Assembly (NCBI GenBank): GCA_003990745.1 | Contig: RBNI01002289.1 | Location: 1-18,960, forward strand | Direction: 5' to 3' | Length of the DNA stretch: 18,960 nt | Source: Jimgerdemannia flammicorona | Lineage: Eukaryota; Mucoromycota; Endogonomycetes; Endogonales; Endogonaceae | Notes under the pieces: model-generated | Database searches by the model: none | What the model was told of the DNA's origin: nothing | Seen by the model: only the letters and a program-made list of their open reading frames with translations | Shown: positions 1 through 8,394 of the stretch, piece by piece | Layout of the letters: each line of letters begins with the position of its first letter | How positions within the stretch are numbered: position 1 is the first letter of the stretch | Translations under genes and position numbers: made by a program

Positions 1-108
1 AAAAAAAAAAATGAACACTAACTCTTCAAACAACGCATGCACCCTGTCCACCAAGTTGAGGCTCCTCCAGTACTCCTTGAGATGTTCCAGAGCGGTCGAC
101 ATCGGCAT
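1..108 (-). CDS. N-terminus of an unrecognised gene, cut by the window edge
   Basis: Reading leftward from an ATG at 108-106 gives an open frame beginning MPMSTALEHLKEYWRSLNLV and continuing through RVHALFEEL to an A-run (T-run in the coding sense) at the window edge. A second in-frame ATG lies two codons later. Codons are well mixed, the peptide looks like an amphipathic helix, and no stop appears in about 30 codons. I do not recognise a family from so short a piece. The T-run may already be intron or untranslated sequence, so where the exon ends is unknown. The gene would be divergent from the SCI1-like gene, with about 650 bases between the starts. A chance ORF is possible. Confidence 0.4.
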   Translation of the reverse strand, partial: MPMSTALEHLKEYWRSLNLVDRVHALFEELVFIFFF

Positions 109-759
109 GGGGTGGTGGGGGTGGTGGTGGCTGTAGTGGCGGTGATCGTTGTTGACGCGAAGTGGATAGATATGTGGAGTGTATACGGAAAGGGTTTGGT
201 TGTTATGTTGAGGTAATTCGATTTCGGGCGGGCGAGTGGCGTCTTTGGTAAAAGGGAAAGGCGGTTTTTACATGAGGGATTAGAGAAAGGACGGATTGAG
301 GAAATGGGGGTTTTTTTTTCTCAAAAAAGATTGTGGTGTATGTTGCTGTTCAAGATAAAAAAGCCAACGGGGTGGCCCAGGAGGTGGATATGGTTGAAAA
401 CAATCAAGTTACGTCATCACATACCAAAGTCACAAATGCTAACAGAACGCTATGGACCCCATAAACAAGGTCACTTGGCACACTAATCACACCAAACAGA
501 CCAAACAGGCTACCATGTCCGCAGCAAGATATGTCAATTATTTAAATTACCGGCCATTCAGACGCTTTGCATGACCCGCTTACCGACCCGCTTACCTGAT
601 AATCTGTGAGAGTCAAATTCCCACCCGATCAATCCGTCGTCGGCACAGACCCGTATCGATGGTGTCGTCACCCATCACGTGGTGTCGCTGGTGACAGAAC
701 AGTCCCACCCCACAAGCCACAAGATATTTGTTGACCGCCACCAACACACCTCACACACA
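109..759. other. Divergent intergenic region and probable promoter of the SCI1-like gene
   Basis: No gene is supported here; the short frames lack family features. It lies between the leftward partial gene and the rightward SCI1-like gene, so it should hold both promoters. A perfect CACGTG E-box lies at 676-681, about 79 bases before the chosen ATG at 760, which is a plausible distance for a bHLH or Cbf1/Pho4-type site but is not proof of use. A GTGG-rich stretch occupies about 109-150. The 13-base string ATTATTTAAATTA occurs here (about 538-550) and again inside intron 1 of the next gene. Confidence 0.4.
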
Positions 760-2198
760 ATGGGTGAATCATCGAAAAAAGAATCATCCCACCGCACATC
801 CTCAAAGCGCCATCACGACGACGGCGACCGCGACGACGACAACGATGACGACGACAGGAGAAAGCGCCGCTCGTCCTCTTCCAAAAAGGACAAGAAGGAC
901 CATAAAGACAGCAAAAAGGACAGGAAGAAGAGCCACAAGCATCACAAACGCGACAGCGAAGAGCGATCAGTTGAAGCGAGCGAGAGTGAAGACGAGCTGA
1001 TGAAGCAAGCGAGGGCGCTCATAAAACGTGCACATTATTTTGAACCTGGCGTGGGCCGTGTTATCCATTATTTAAATTAGGTTCACTGAACACGATCTAT
1101 TTTTTATTCCATAGCGATATCCGAAGAAGATTACTTCGCCAAGTCAACCGAGTTCAGAGTTTGGCTGCGCGACAAGGGCAAGTTCTTTGACGAGCTGACC
1201 TCTGAGCAGGCTCACGAACAGTTCAAAAAGTTCGTCAAGGCCTGGAATAAGTTCAAACTTGACAGTGAGTGGTGTTTCTTCGTCCTACCAAAAGAAAAGA
1301 AATTCAGAAAAGTATTTCGGCAAACTATAACGCACACACTCATATAGAAAAGTACTACTCCGGCATCCGCTCCTCACAAATCACCGCTGCGGACACCACG
1401 CGTTATAAATGGAACTTTGCACAAAATCTCAACCGCAAGGAGCTCGAAACTATCAAGGACTCAGTCGACTCCCTTACCAACAAGGAGATTAAGGACAAGG
1501 CCGTGGCCGTCACCCCGGCCTCTTCTTCTTCCACCGTGGCCCCCAAGCGCCGCGTCCTCGGGCCTGCAATGCCTCCCCCTGTCGGCGGGCTCGGTGAAGA
1601 CGAAGGTAACTCTCCTAACAACGCCGCCACCTCCCCTTTATACAAAATACCTTTCTTACCTCGCCATTGACACCACACACTTCTAAATAGACATGGACGA
1701 CGAGGATCGAGCGCGATACGCGCGCGCCCTCCGCAAGAAGGAGCAGCGTGGGTACGACAAATCGCGCGAGGCCGCCTTGGACGAAGTCGCACCGAGAGAG
1801 ACAGGCCGCGAGGCCATGCTGGCTAAGCGGAGGGCGCAGGCCGAATTCAATCGACGCGAGAGGAGCCCGGACGTTGAGCTGCCGGATTCGGATCTGATGG
1901 GCGGAGATGACTTCAGGGCGAGGTGGGTATGGAGAGGGTTGTGTGTGGGGAATTGGGAGATTGCGTGAAGAAATGCCTTCCTTTTTGACACTCGATCATT
2001 TTATCCTTCCAAAGGCTCGCAGCCGAGAAGCGCGCACAGCAGATGCGGGAGGACCGGCGCGCGCGCAACCGTGACCCAGCCATCGGCGACAAGTTGGCGG
2101 CCTTGCAGTCCAAGGAGACTGAGACCATGGCTATGTTCCGGAGGATGGCTGAGGAACAGAAGAAGAAGGGTGGACTGGGCGGCGGTGGGGCGACGTAG
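760..2198 (+). CDS. SCI1-like (style cell-cycle inhibitor 1 family) charged nuclear protein, 5 exons
   Basis: Exons 760-1027, 1115-1264, 1348-1605, 1691-1922 and 2015-2198 join in frame across four GT-AG introns of 82-92 bases (donors GTGCAC, GTGAGT, GTAACT, GTGGGT) to give 363 residues. The first ~75 residues are a low-complexity Ser/Lys/His/Asp/Arg tract, as in RS-like nuclear proteins. The conserved core at about residues 91-150 begins ISEEDYFAKSTEFRVWLR and continues through FKKFVKAWNKFKL to KYYSGI. This matches, from memory of the family, the core of plant SCI1 and its fungal homologues. The C-terminal half is a charged helix with the family-like segment DLMGGDDFRAR. Plant SCI1 is a nuclear regulator of cell proliferation; the fungal role is not known, so function here is inference. 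ATG 760 is preferred over an in-frame ATG at 679 because the protein then starts at the Ser/Lys-rich head. The 3' end lies 558 bases before the Sfr1-like gene on the same strand. Confidence 0.85.
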
Positions 2199-2756
2199 AG
2201 GTGGCGGGTTGGATGTGGATGAGAAATGGCACGGTAGGAAGGGGTGTTTGGTGGCTGGCGAATCATGGCTGGTATTGTATTATTATATGTATATAACTTT
2301 GCATATTGCGACTGGGGTAGAGAGTAGGAGGAAATATCCGATGATTGCACTTGAAGCCGCTGTTGCAAACATCGTCCACAGAGAACCTCGTGACGACAAA
2401 GGGGCGGGTTAGGGACGGTGTTGTTGCGATAAAATGGTTGCAAATGCTGGCGAAATGTAGTGTTATGGTTGGTACAAAATAGAATTAAACATTTGTGGGG
2501 TTGTAGGGAGTGTGGGTTTGACCATACAGGACGGAGAATCCGCTGATATGTTCATCTATCTAGTCTTTTGCAGGGATACGATGGAGGTAGTTTATCAATA
2601 AAACAAGTTGATTCGTCTGCATAATTGAGCATCTTGGACAACGAAGGGGAGAAAGAATATGAGTGGTTCAGTGCTGGAAATCGTGACGTCATTGGAAAGT
2701 GTGGAACGTGACGCCGTTTCATTTCCTCACTGGAGTTTTCGACCAAGAACGAACAA
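2199..2756. other. Intergenic: SCI1-like 3' region and Sfr1-like promoter
   Basis: No gene seen. It should contain the 3' untranslated end of the upstream gene and the promoter of the downstream one. An AATAAA hexamer sits at 2597-2602, about 400 bases past the stop, so it is a weak candidate poly(A) signal for the upstream gene. ORFs across this stretch on both strands have no family resemblance. Confidence 0.35.
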
Positions 2757-3700
2757 ATGGACCCCGCCACCCCACCACCACCCAAACGCATCCGTCTCCA
2801 TCCGCCCGTCACCCCTTCCCCAACTCTCCGCAAGCCCTTCAAATCTCCCCTGAACTTCTCCCGCCCTCCACGAACTCCCGAATCACCCGTCCGCTTCTCG
2901 CCCACCCCAACCCTCTCCCTCTCATCGCCCGGCGCCACGCCGTCGCGGCCGCCCAGACTCACCAAGTCGAGATTCAAGACGCCCGTGAAGGCGCGGCCGA
3001 GCGAAGCGGAGGACCCGGAGGTCCATAGGCTTAAAGAGAGGAGGAAAATGCTGGAGAGGGAATGTGCGATCGTGGAAGAGAGGATCAGGAAGGCGAGGTT
3101 GGTGAAGGTGTATCAAAAGAAGGTTATTATTATTTTCATTTGTACTTTTTGATAGGGAATTCGAATTGGATGGTTTGAAATGCGTATAAATATCTGATTG
3201 AGTATCTTTCCCGCTTCGTTTCCCAATCCCGTCTACCCTGCTATTCCTTAGAAAGAGGAAGGAACGACCGAGGCACTGATCTCTAAATGGCGACGTGTCG
3301 CCCAGGTACGTCAAAAGACACCTGTATTCACACCCCCCACCCTCCTCGCATAGACTCTCTCTACCACACCATCCTCCTTTCCTTCAAACGCCAATCAATC
3401 CCACCCGCTTTTCAATCTCCCCAGGACGCCGCGAACCACCTCTTCGCGCAGATGCAAGATCGCCCCGTCCCCACCTTTGCCTCCACCTCCGCCTTATCCT
3501 CAACCGACTGGGGTTACGACGGCCGGTCGAATTGGGGCTGGGACAATGCTGCGACGAAGCCTTTTGACGGCGGCGAGGGAGAGGTGGAGGAGGGAGGCCC
3601 AGCGCAACAGGCGATGACGATGGAGTTGATGTTGCGTGGGATGGGCGTGGATCTGGGGCTGGTTGGATGGAATGTCGAGGAGGAGGCGTTTGTGGAGTGA
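2757..3700 (+). CDS. sfr1: Swi5-dependent recombination repair protein 1 / Mei5-like (Sfr1)
   Basis: Likely partner of Swi5 in the complex that stimulates Rad51/Dmc1 strand exchange in meiotic and mitotic recombination, acting in the nucleus. Exons 2757-3122, 3252-3305 and 3425-3700 join in phase 0 to 231 residues. Residues 1-95 are a disordered Pro/Ser/Thr/Arg region with several SP and TP sites. Residues ~96-122 are a charged coiled coil (LKERRKMLERECAIVEERIR). The 18-residue middle exon carries the hallmark LISKWRRVAQ, corresponding to the L-I-x-x-W-R segment of Sfr1/Mei5, followed by DAANHLFAQMQDR. The C-terminus MGVDLGLVGWNVEEEAFVE matches the family ending, in which a G-[IL]-D segment leads to an acidic E/F tail. 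The first donor (GTTATT at 3123) is weak; GTGTAT at 3108 is an in-phase alternative that would shorten the coiled coil by five residues. The second intron has a strong GTACGT donor and a CCCCAG acceptor. Family call from memory of motifs, no search run. Confidence 0.82.
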
Positions 3701-4324
3701 TTAGGAAATATGTCGGGTTGGTATAGGGTGGGTGAGTGTGATAATGGAGTTTGAGGGTGATGATGGATGGAGATATTGCGGTTGGAAATATATGGTTTGC
3801 ACCATAGGCAACCTGTACAGATTCATATCATAAACTTTTTTTTTTTTAAATAGCTTACATTGGCATTCAATCGCTTTTGCACGATTGATTTTCACGAAAA
3901 TTTATAGCGGTGTAAAATTATGTACAATATTAAAATACAATACTTCACATATTTGCTAGTGTTGAGACTCTATGACCTCGTGTTTCGGATGAGAATCGAG
4001 TAGGAAACATTTCGCGGGAGCCTGCTATGTGGTATTTTGCCATTTGGGTCCGATCCATTTGGGCCTATTCAACAAACCACGCTGCAGTATACTCTACGTC
4101 CTGTAGTGCACGTATATCGACAATCACAACATAATAACCACGTTACATACATGGCACACTTGGTGTACACATGTACTTAAATGTATGGCGCAGATACACA
4201 GTGGTACTGAATATAAGGTACCAGGATTTTGTGATACACTTGAGCGAAAAAGTAAAGCCGAATCACAAGTTGTGGAGGGGTTGTCTCTCTTCAAATGTTC
4301 ACAACTGGCGAGCAGTCTCCTTTT

Positions 4325-4351
4325 CCAAGGTTAGTTCAAAGCTAACCTTGG
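4325..4351. repeat. Perfect inverted repeat, 10-bp stem
   Basis: The arms CCAAGGTTAG (4325-4334) and CTAACCTTGG (4342-4351) are exact reverse complements around a 7-base loop. The first strong member of the local stem-loop cluster. Confidence 0.85.
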
Positions 4352-4390
4352 CGCCGAGCAACGAGAACGAACGTTCTTCATGCAGCCACG

Positions 4391-4542
4391 GGCCTCGTTC
4401 CCGAAGAAAGAGGCCATCTTTGCATGTTTGTCCAAAACACTGCGCTTCTGGCGAGCCCGCTAAGCGGGGAGGTCCAAGCGCCAAGAGATTTGGCGCAGGT
4501 CGATTAGTTGCACGTTTTAATGATCTCGCCAACGCGCCAGAA
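4391..4542. repeat. Nested stem-loop group
   Basis: Four pairings are visible: GGCCTC 4391-4396 with GAGGCC 4410-4415; CCCGC 4456-4460 with GCGGG 4464-4468; GCGCCAA 4478-4484 with TTGGCGC 4490-4496 (5-base loop); and an enclosing pair TTCTGGCG 4446-4453 with CGCCAGAA 4535-4542 that brackets the last two. The result would be a branched fold of about 100 nt in RNA or single-stranded DNA. No known RNA family is recognised. Confidence 0.6.
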
Positions 4543-4829
4543 TATTTTTTCTATAGCAACGATTATTGTAAACCATTATTTAACCCCTGGTATTAGCACA
4601 CAAATAATTCAATCATCCATGCAATCCAAACGTACGACTCTATTGTGCGCGTATACAACCCCCAAGCATTGGTCGCAGATCAGGGGCGTTGTGAGACATG
4701 ACGCATGGTTCGTCCAGGAGTCGTGGCTGAATATGGTAGTTTGTACAGAGATAGACTCGCGACTTAGCAACGCTTGTGTAACAACGGAGGCTTCGTCATG
4801 GTTGTCGCACGGATAACACTGACGTCGCT

Positions 4830-4857
4830 CCTGCAGGAGAGGTCAATCTCCTGCAGG
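4830..4857. repeat. Perfect inverted repeat, 11-bp stem with two CCTGCAGG palindromes
   Basis: CCTGCAGGAGA (4830-4840) is the exact reverse complement of TCTCCTGCAGG (4847-4857), with loop GGTCAA. Each arm itself contains the 8-base palindrome CCTGCAGG, so alternative pairings exist. Confidence 0.85.
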
Positions 4858-4954
4858 CCCAGTTGGCGGGAGGCAGGGATTGGATGTTGCGTTGCCTTTC
4901 AGAACGTAGCCCGAGACATGACTGTACTGTTATTTTGTACCTCGCACTTGTGTG

Positions 4955-4960
4955 AATAAA
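4955..4960 (+). terminator. AATAAA poly(A) signal candidate
   Basis: AATAAA about 100 bases after the last strong hairpin and about 230 bases before the F-box start. It could end a plus-strand transcript covering the hairpin cluster; no transcript evidence is available. Confidence 0.25.
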
Positions 4961-5189
4961 CGACAGTTCAGTTCAGTACACAAATAAGCAAGTGAAAGTA
5001 CCAATCGCAAAGGCAGATCCCAGATTGAAAGCAGATTTCTTTCCAGAGACCCGCAGCAGCTTACATAATCTGCACAAATATAAGCATTTGGTAGCCACAT
5101 GGGATAATTCCTAAGCAGCCACCACTCACGGAAACTAGGTCACCCCACCTTCACTCTCGCTCACCTCAACACCTCAACACCTCAACATC

Positions 5190-6554
5190 ATGGTCCACTT
5201 CGTCGCCGAACTTCTCCTCATCATTTTCGCCGATATTCGCAATGCCTCCGACACCCCATCTTTCTCTTTCCCGGACGTCGACCTCCTCTCCTGCAGCCTC
5301 GTGTGCCGTCTTTGGTACGATTGCGCCTTCCCTCTCCTCCTCAAAGCGAACGACCCTGACCGCAACGGTGATATTCGCCGGTACAGCAGTGCGGAGCTTG
5401 AAATCCTTACTGATCTCCTAACCGAGTCGTGTCGGTACGGACTGCGTCATGCAACCCTTTTCAAACATATCGAGATACCCGTCTCCACCGTCTCCACGCA
5501 AGGTTCCCGTGTCGACGTGCTCGATAATGATCGTGCGGTGGCGATCGGTCGGTTCCTCCACAGCTTACGATTTGACTTGAAAGAGTTGAGGCTCGATCTC
5601 CTTGGATTATCGAACCGCGATCTCCTTGGCTTATCCAACCGCAATCTCCTTGGATTATCCAACCGTAATCGGCCAAAACGCCTGGCCAAGCTCCTCTCGA
5701 AGATACCAACCTTCGAAGTCTGCTACCTCACGACCCTGCATATCTCAAACATTTCCCCAGACGGCTCAAATAGCATGTTTCAGACCCTCCAAGATCTCAT
5801 TCCATTCAGTTCCAACCCCAAACCAACACCCCACCCCATGTTTCTCCTAATGGAACGTCTCGGTCCACACCTTGAACATGTCCATATGACAAACGTCTAC
5901 CTCAGTCACCTCGACCTGCAAATCTTCGGAGTCTGCTCGAAACTCCGCACCATCCGGATCCATAACGCCCGTCTTCAGCAATCCATCCCACCCCGGCGCC
6001 ATGGATACCACGCACGGAGGCACTATGTAGACCTGCACAAAACCTTTGCAGACTACCTCACCGGCTGGCCCGAGCTCCGTCACCTCTCCATCCGACACCA
6101 TGACAGAAATTCATTTTTAGGCGATACATATCGGCAGTTGGCCTGCGAGCCGCCGCCGCACCTTGTAACCCTGGACATTCAAGATGATACATTAGATCCT
6201 CATAGCGTCTACTACTACTTTCAAAGGCTCGTCTACTCACTCAAAGCCACCCTCGTTCACATCACGGTACCCTACTTGTCGGAAAGAAATGCCGAGGGTA
6301 TAATGACCTTCATTGCCGAGCTCACGCTGCCCCGCCTTAAAGTGCTTGACATGAGCCTTCTGGGGAACAATGTCACGTTCGGCCCGTTCTTCGAATGGAG
6401 GCGCAGGCTTTGGATCGTAGAGGATAGCTGGCCGAGCTTGGAGATACTGGATATATCCACGTGCGAACAGTTGGTACCCAAGTTCCTCGAACGCGTGGCG
6501 TTGAGCAGCCCTTGGGGGCTGGACGTGTACTTGCCCGTGAACTGTTGGCCTTGA
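5190..6554 (+). CDS. F-box protein, intact, single exon
   Basis: Predicted substrate-recognition subunit of an SCF (Skp1-cullin-F-box) ubiquitin ligase; the substrate is unknown. The protein is 454 residues. The F-box spans about residues 4-51: VAELLLIIFADI, then DLLSCSLVCRLWYDC and AFPLLL, the usual fungal pattern. The rest is Leu-rich with LRR-like segments, for example LRLDLLGLSNR, LTTLHISNI, LRTIRIHNARL, GWPELRHLSIRHHD, LVTLDIQDD, LKVLDMSLLG and LEILDISTC. Residues 136-159 are three tandem 8-residue units (DLLGLSNR twice, then NLLGLSNR), encoded by three 24-bp units at 5595-5666. The start context ATCATGG is good and the frame has no earlier ATG. No intron is needed. It resembles the minus-strand F-box gene at 11558-13140 at the F-box and at the GWP-acidic-LR segment, suggesting distant paralogues. 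Confidence 0.85.
   Translation: MVHFVAELLLIIFADIRNASDTPSFSFPDVDLLSCSLVCRLWYDCAFPLLLKANDPDRNGDIRRYSSAELEILTDLLTESCRYGLRHATLFKHIEIPVSTVSTQGSRVDVLDNDRAVAIGRFLHSLRFDLKELRLDLLGLSNRDLLGLSNRNLLGLSNRNRPKRLAKLLSKIPTFEVCYLTTLHISNISPDGSNSMFQTLQDLIPFSSNPKPTPHPMFLLMERLGPHLEHVHMTNVYLSHLDLQIFGVCSKLRTIRIHNARLQQSIPPRRHGYHARRHYVDLHKTFADYLTGWPELRHLSIRHHDRNSFLGDTYRQLACEPPPHLVTLDIQDDTLDPHSVYYYFQRLVYSLKATLVHITVPYLSERNAEGIMTFIAELTLPRLKVLDMSLLGNNVTFGPFFEWRRRLWIVEDSWPSLEILDISTCEQLVPKFLERVALSSPWGLDVYLPVNCWP
5595..5666 (+). repeat. In-frame 24-bp tandem repeat, 3 copies
   Basis: Units 5595-5618, 5619-5642 and 5643-5666 each encode an 8-residue block ending LLGLSNR and differ by only one to a few bases. The repeat preserves the reading frame inside the F-box protein and looks like recent slippage or unequal exchange. 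Confidence 0.9.
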
Positions 6555-6781
6555 TACACACCGTTCTTTTGCTCTAGATTTAGGAGGACATTTCTGCCCA
6601 CACCGTTTTGATATTTAATGATGTTCCGTACTTTCGAAATCAATAATTAAATATCTCACTCATGAACATTCCCTCACTTCTTGATGTTTCGTTATTTTTA
6701 CGCTCACAAACGATTCACTCTTCAAATTCCAGTAATCGGAATGCAACGCTGGTCGTAGGCTTTGGAATATCACGTGCGTTG

Positions 6782-6817
<36 letters not shown>

Positions 6818-7020
6818 ATAATTGGATGTTTCTAGCCATTGCTGTCGTTAAAAAAATACCGGGCGTCAAAGTAACCAACTTATCCGGATTTTATATTTCC
6901 CTGACTCTTCCCAAGCTTCAGAGCTCTTTATTCATAAAAAAGAGCTCATATTGCGATCATAATAGAACCATCTTGGGCAAACTTTATATACTACTTCGGC
7001 AACGCCACAATTGGTGAGTG
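6555..7020. other. 3' flank of the F-box gene and edge of the A+T-rich island
   Basis: No gene seen. It holds the 3' flank of the F-box gene and an uninterrupted A32 run at 6782-6813. Beyond the run the base composition falls gradually into the A+T-rich island. Confidence 0.5.
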
Positions 7021-7051
7021 CGTCTGATTTAATTTGAAATTTTATCCAACT

Positions 7052-7170
7052 TTCAAAATACAATAACTTAATGAAAACATATCTAAATTTAATAATTTTT
7101 TATTACATTGGATTCATCTAAATAAGACAAATCCAATAAGTTAAAATTTGTTAAATTTGGATCAAAGCTA
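7052..7170. mobile_element. Foldback element relic, copy A
   Basis: Left arm at 7052-7095 runs from CAAAATACAATAACTTAAT to TCTAAATTTAATAA. A central part ending ACAAATCCAATAAGTT is followed by the start of the right arm, TTGTTAAATTTGGAT (about 7148-7162). The central segment is shared with copy B (AAGACAAATC, then AAGTT, then AAATTTGGAT), so both are copies of one unit. The right arm is truncated or more decayed. Confidence 0.55.
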
Positions 7171-7529
7171 TAGATATATATCTTAAAAGAATTCAGATAT
7201 TATCTCAACTATTATTTTAAAAGTATCTTTTGTTTCTCTTTATATTTTTTCTATTACTTATTCTTTGAAATTATTTTTAAGAATTAGTATAATATTTTAG
7301 TTTAGTCTACTTAATTGGTTATACTTTTCTCTTAATTATTCTAGTCTTTTCTATAATATTCCAATTTTTTCAAATATATATCTAAACTAGTACTCTTAAA
7401 CAAATTGAATCAATTTGAAATCAAATTGAATTAAGGTTTGAATTAAGGTTGATTTAAATTGATAAATTGAGAATTTTTAAATTTGAATTAAATTTGAATC
7501 AAATTGAATTTGAATTGAATTGAGGTCTA

Positions 7530-7692
7530 ATTTGATTCAAAATTAAGAGTTAAACTTTGAAATATAATAACTCAACCAAAATATATCTAAATTTAATAAT
7601 CTTATTAAACTAAATTTCTCAAGACAAATCTAACAAGTTATAATTTATCAAATTTGGATATATTTTTATTAAGTTACTAAATTTTGAAAATT
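7530..7692. mobile_element. Foldback element relic, copy B
   Basis: Contains GAAATATAATAACTCAACC and TCTAAATTTAATAA in the left arm (about 7559-7601). The right arm at about 7648-7690 (ATCAAATTTGGATATATTT followed by AAGTTACTAAATTTTGA) is its imperfect reverse complement. About 47 bases lie between the arms. Upstream TTTGATTCAAA matches the arm end of the copy at 16698-16959. It is in the same orientation as copy A, about 500 bases away. Confidence 0.6.
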
Positions 7693-8345
7693 AAGGTTTA
7701 AATTGAAACTTAAATTAATTAGATCTCAATTTAAATTAATTCAAATTGAATTAGCTCTCAATTCAATTTAAATATTTTAAATTAAATTAAATTGAAGTCA
7801 AATTCAATTTAATTCAATTCATCCTGAGTATAAGTCTAAACTCTTCTCTTGGTATTAAGTTATCACTTTTGTCTTTTTTTGACATCAAGTATCTTATCTT
7901 AGCTAGTTTATGAAATCTTATAGAATATTAAAAAAATCTAAGTTATTTTTAGCCTAGATTATATCTCAGTATCTTTTCTTAATTTCTAAATATTTCTTTC
8001 AGAAATCCTTATAATATATTTTATATAGATTATAAATTCTATAGATTTAAGTAATATTTTTGAAAAAATAAATAATTATTATAAATATAAGAGAATATAA
8101 TCAAAACACTCTCTATGTAATTAAATTTAAACAGTTTTCTTTTAGCCTATGAAATCGTATTTTTATTATCAGATTTATTGTCTAGAAATAGAATATTAAA
8201 AGAAAAATAATAACTATAAATATGATATACTATAAGTGACAATACATGCTCAAAATTCAGTTGTGGACCACTGTGAATAACATGACATTTATTAGGTATA
8301 CGATCTTAAGATACAAGATGGATTTGAAAACCGAAGCAAACTCCC

Positions 8346-8383
<38 letters not shown>

Positions 8384-8394
8384 TAATTTCCCTT

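Larger units (their letters stand above)
3701..5189. other. Long non-coding stretch with stem-loop cluster
   Basis: No supported protein gene. Open frames of 141 codons (4171-4596, plus) and 77 codons (4299-4532, minus) overlay each other across the hairpin-rich segment and lack family features. The left part (3701-4150) is the A+T-rich 3' flank of the Sfr1-like gene. At 4325-4857 there are several perfect stem-loops (separate entries), then an AATAAA at 4955-4960. Just before the F-box gene, the octamer CACCTCAA is repeated three times (5162-5185), directly in front of the start codon. Confidence 0.5.
6782..8381. repeat. A+T-rich repeat island bracketed by A32 and A34 runs
   Basis: Between an A run at 6782-6813 and another at 8348-8381 lies sequence that is almost gene-free and, from about 7020 on, built largely of ATTTAAATT, TTGAATT and AATTCAA words. 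No ORF of interest occurs. It contains two related foldback-type units (7052-7170 and 7530-7692), which share sequence with a third at 16698-16959. The composition suggests old transposon DNA decayed by C-to-T and G-to-A change on both strands (RIP-like). The original element type cannot be read from this copy. Confidence 0.7.

Noticed and set aside
1403..1792. 129-codon minus-strand ORF across the SCI1-like gene
   Set aside because: Antisense of exons 3-4; the plus-strand exons splice in frame and match a family.
4171..4596. 141-codon plus-strand ORF
   Set aside because: It overlies the hairpin cluster, has a mirrored open frame on the other strand, and lacks any recognisable motif.
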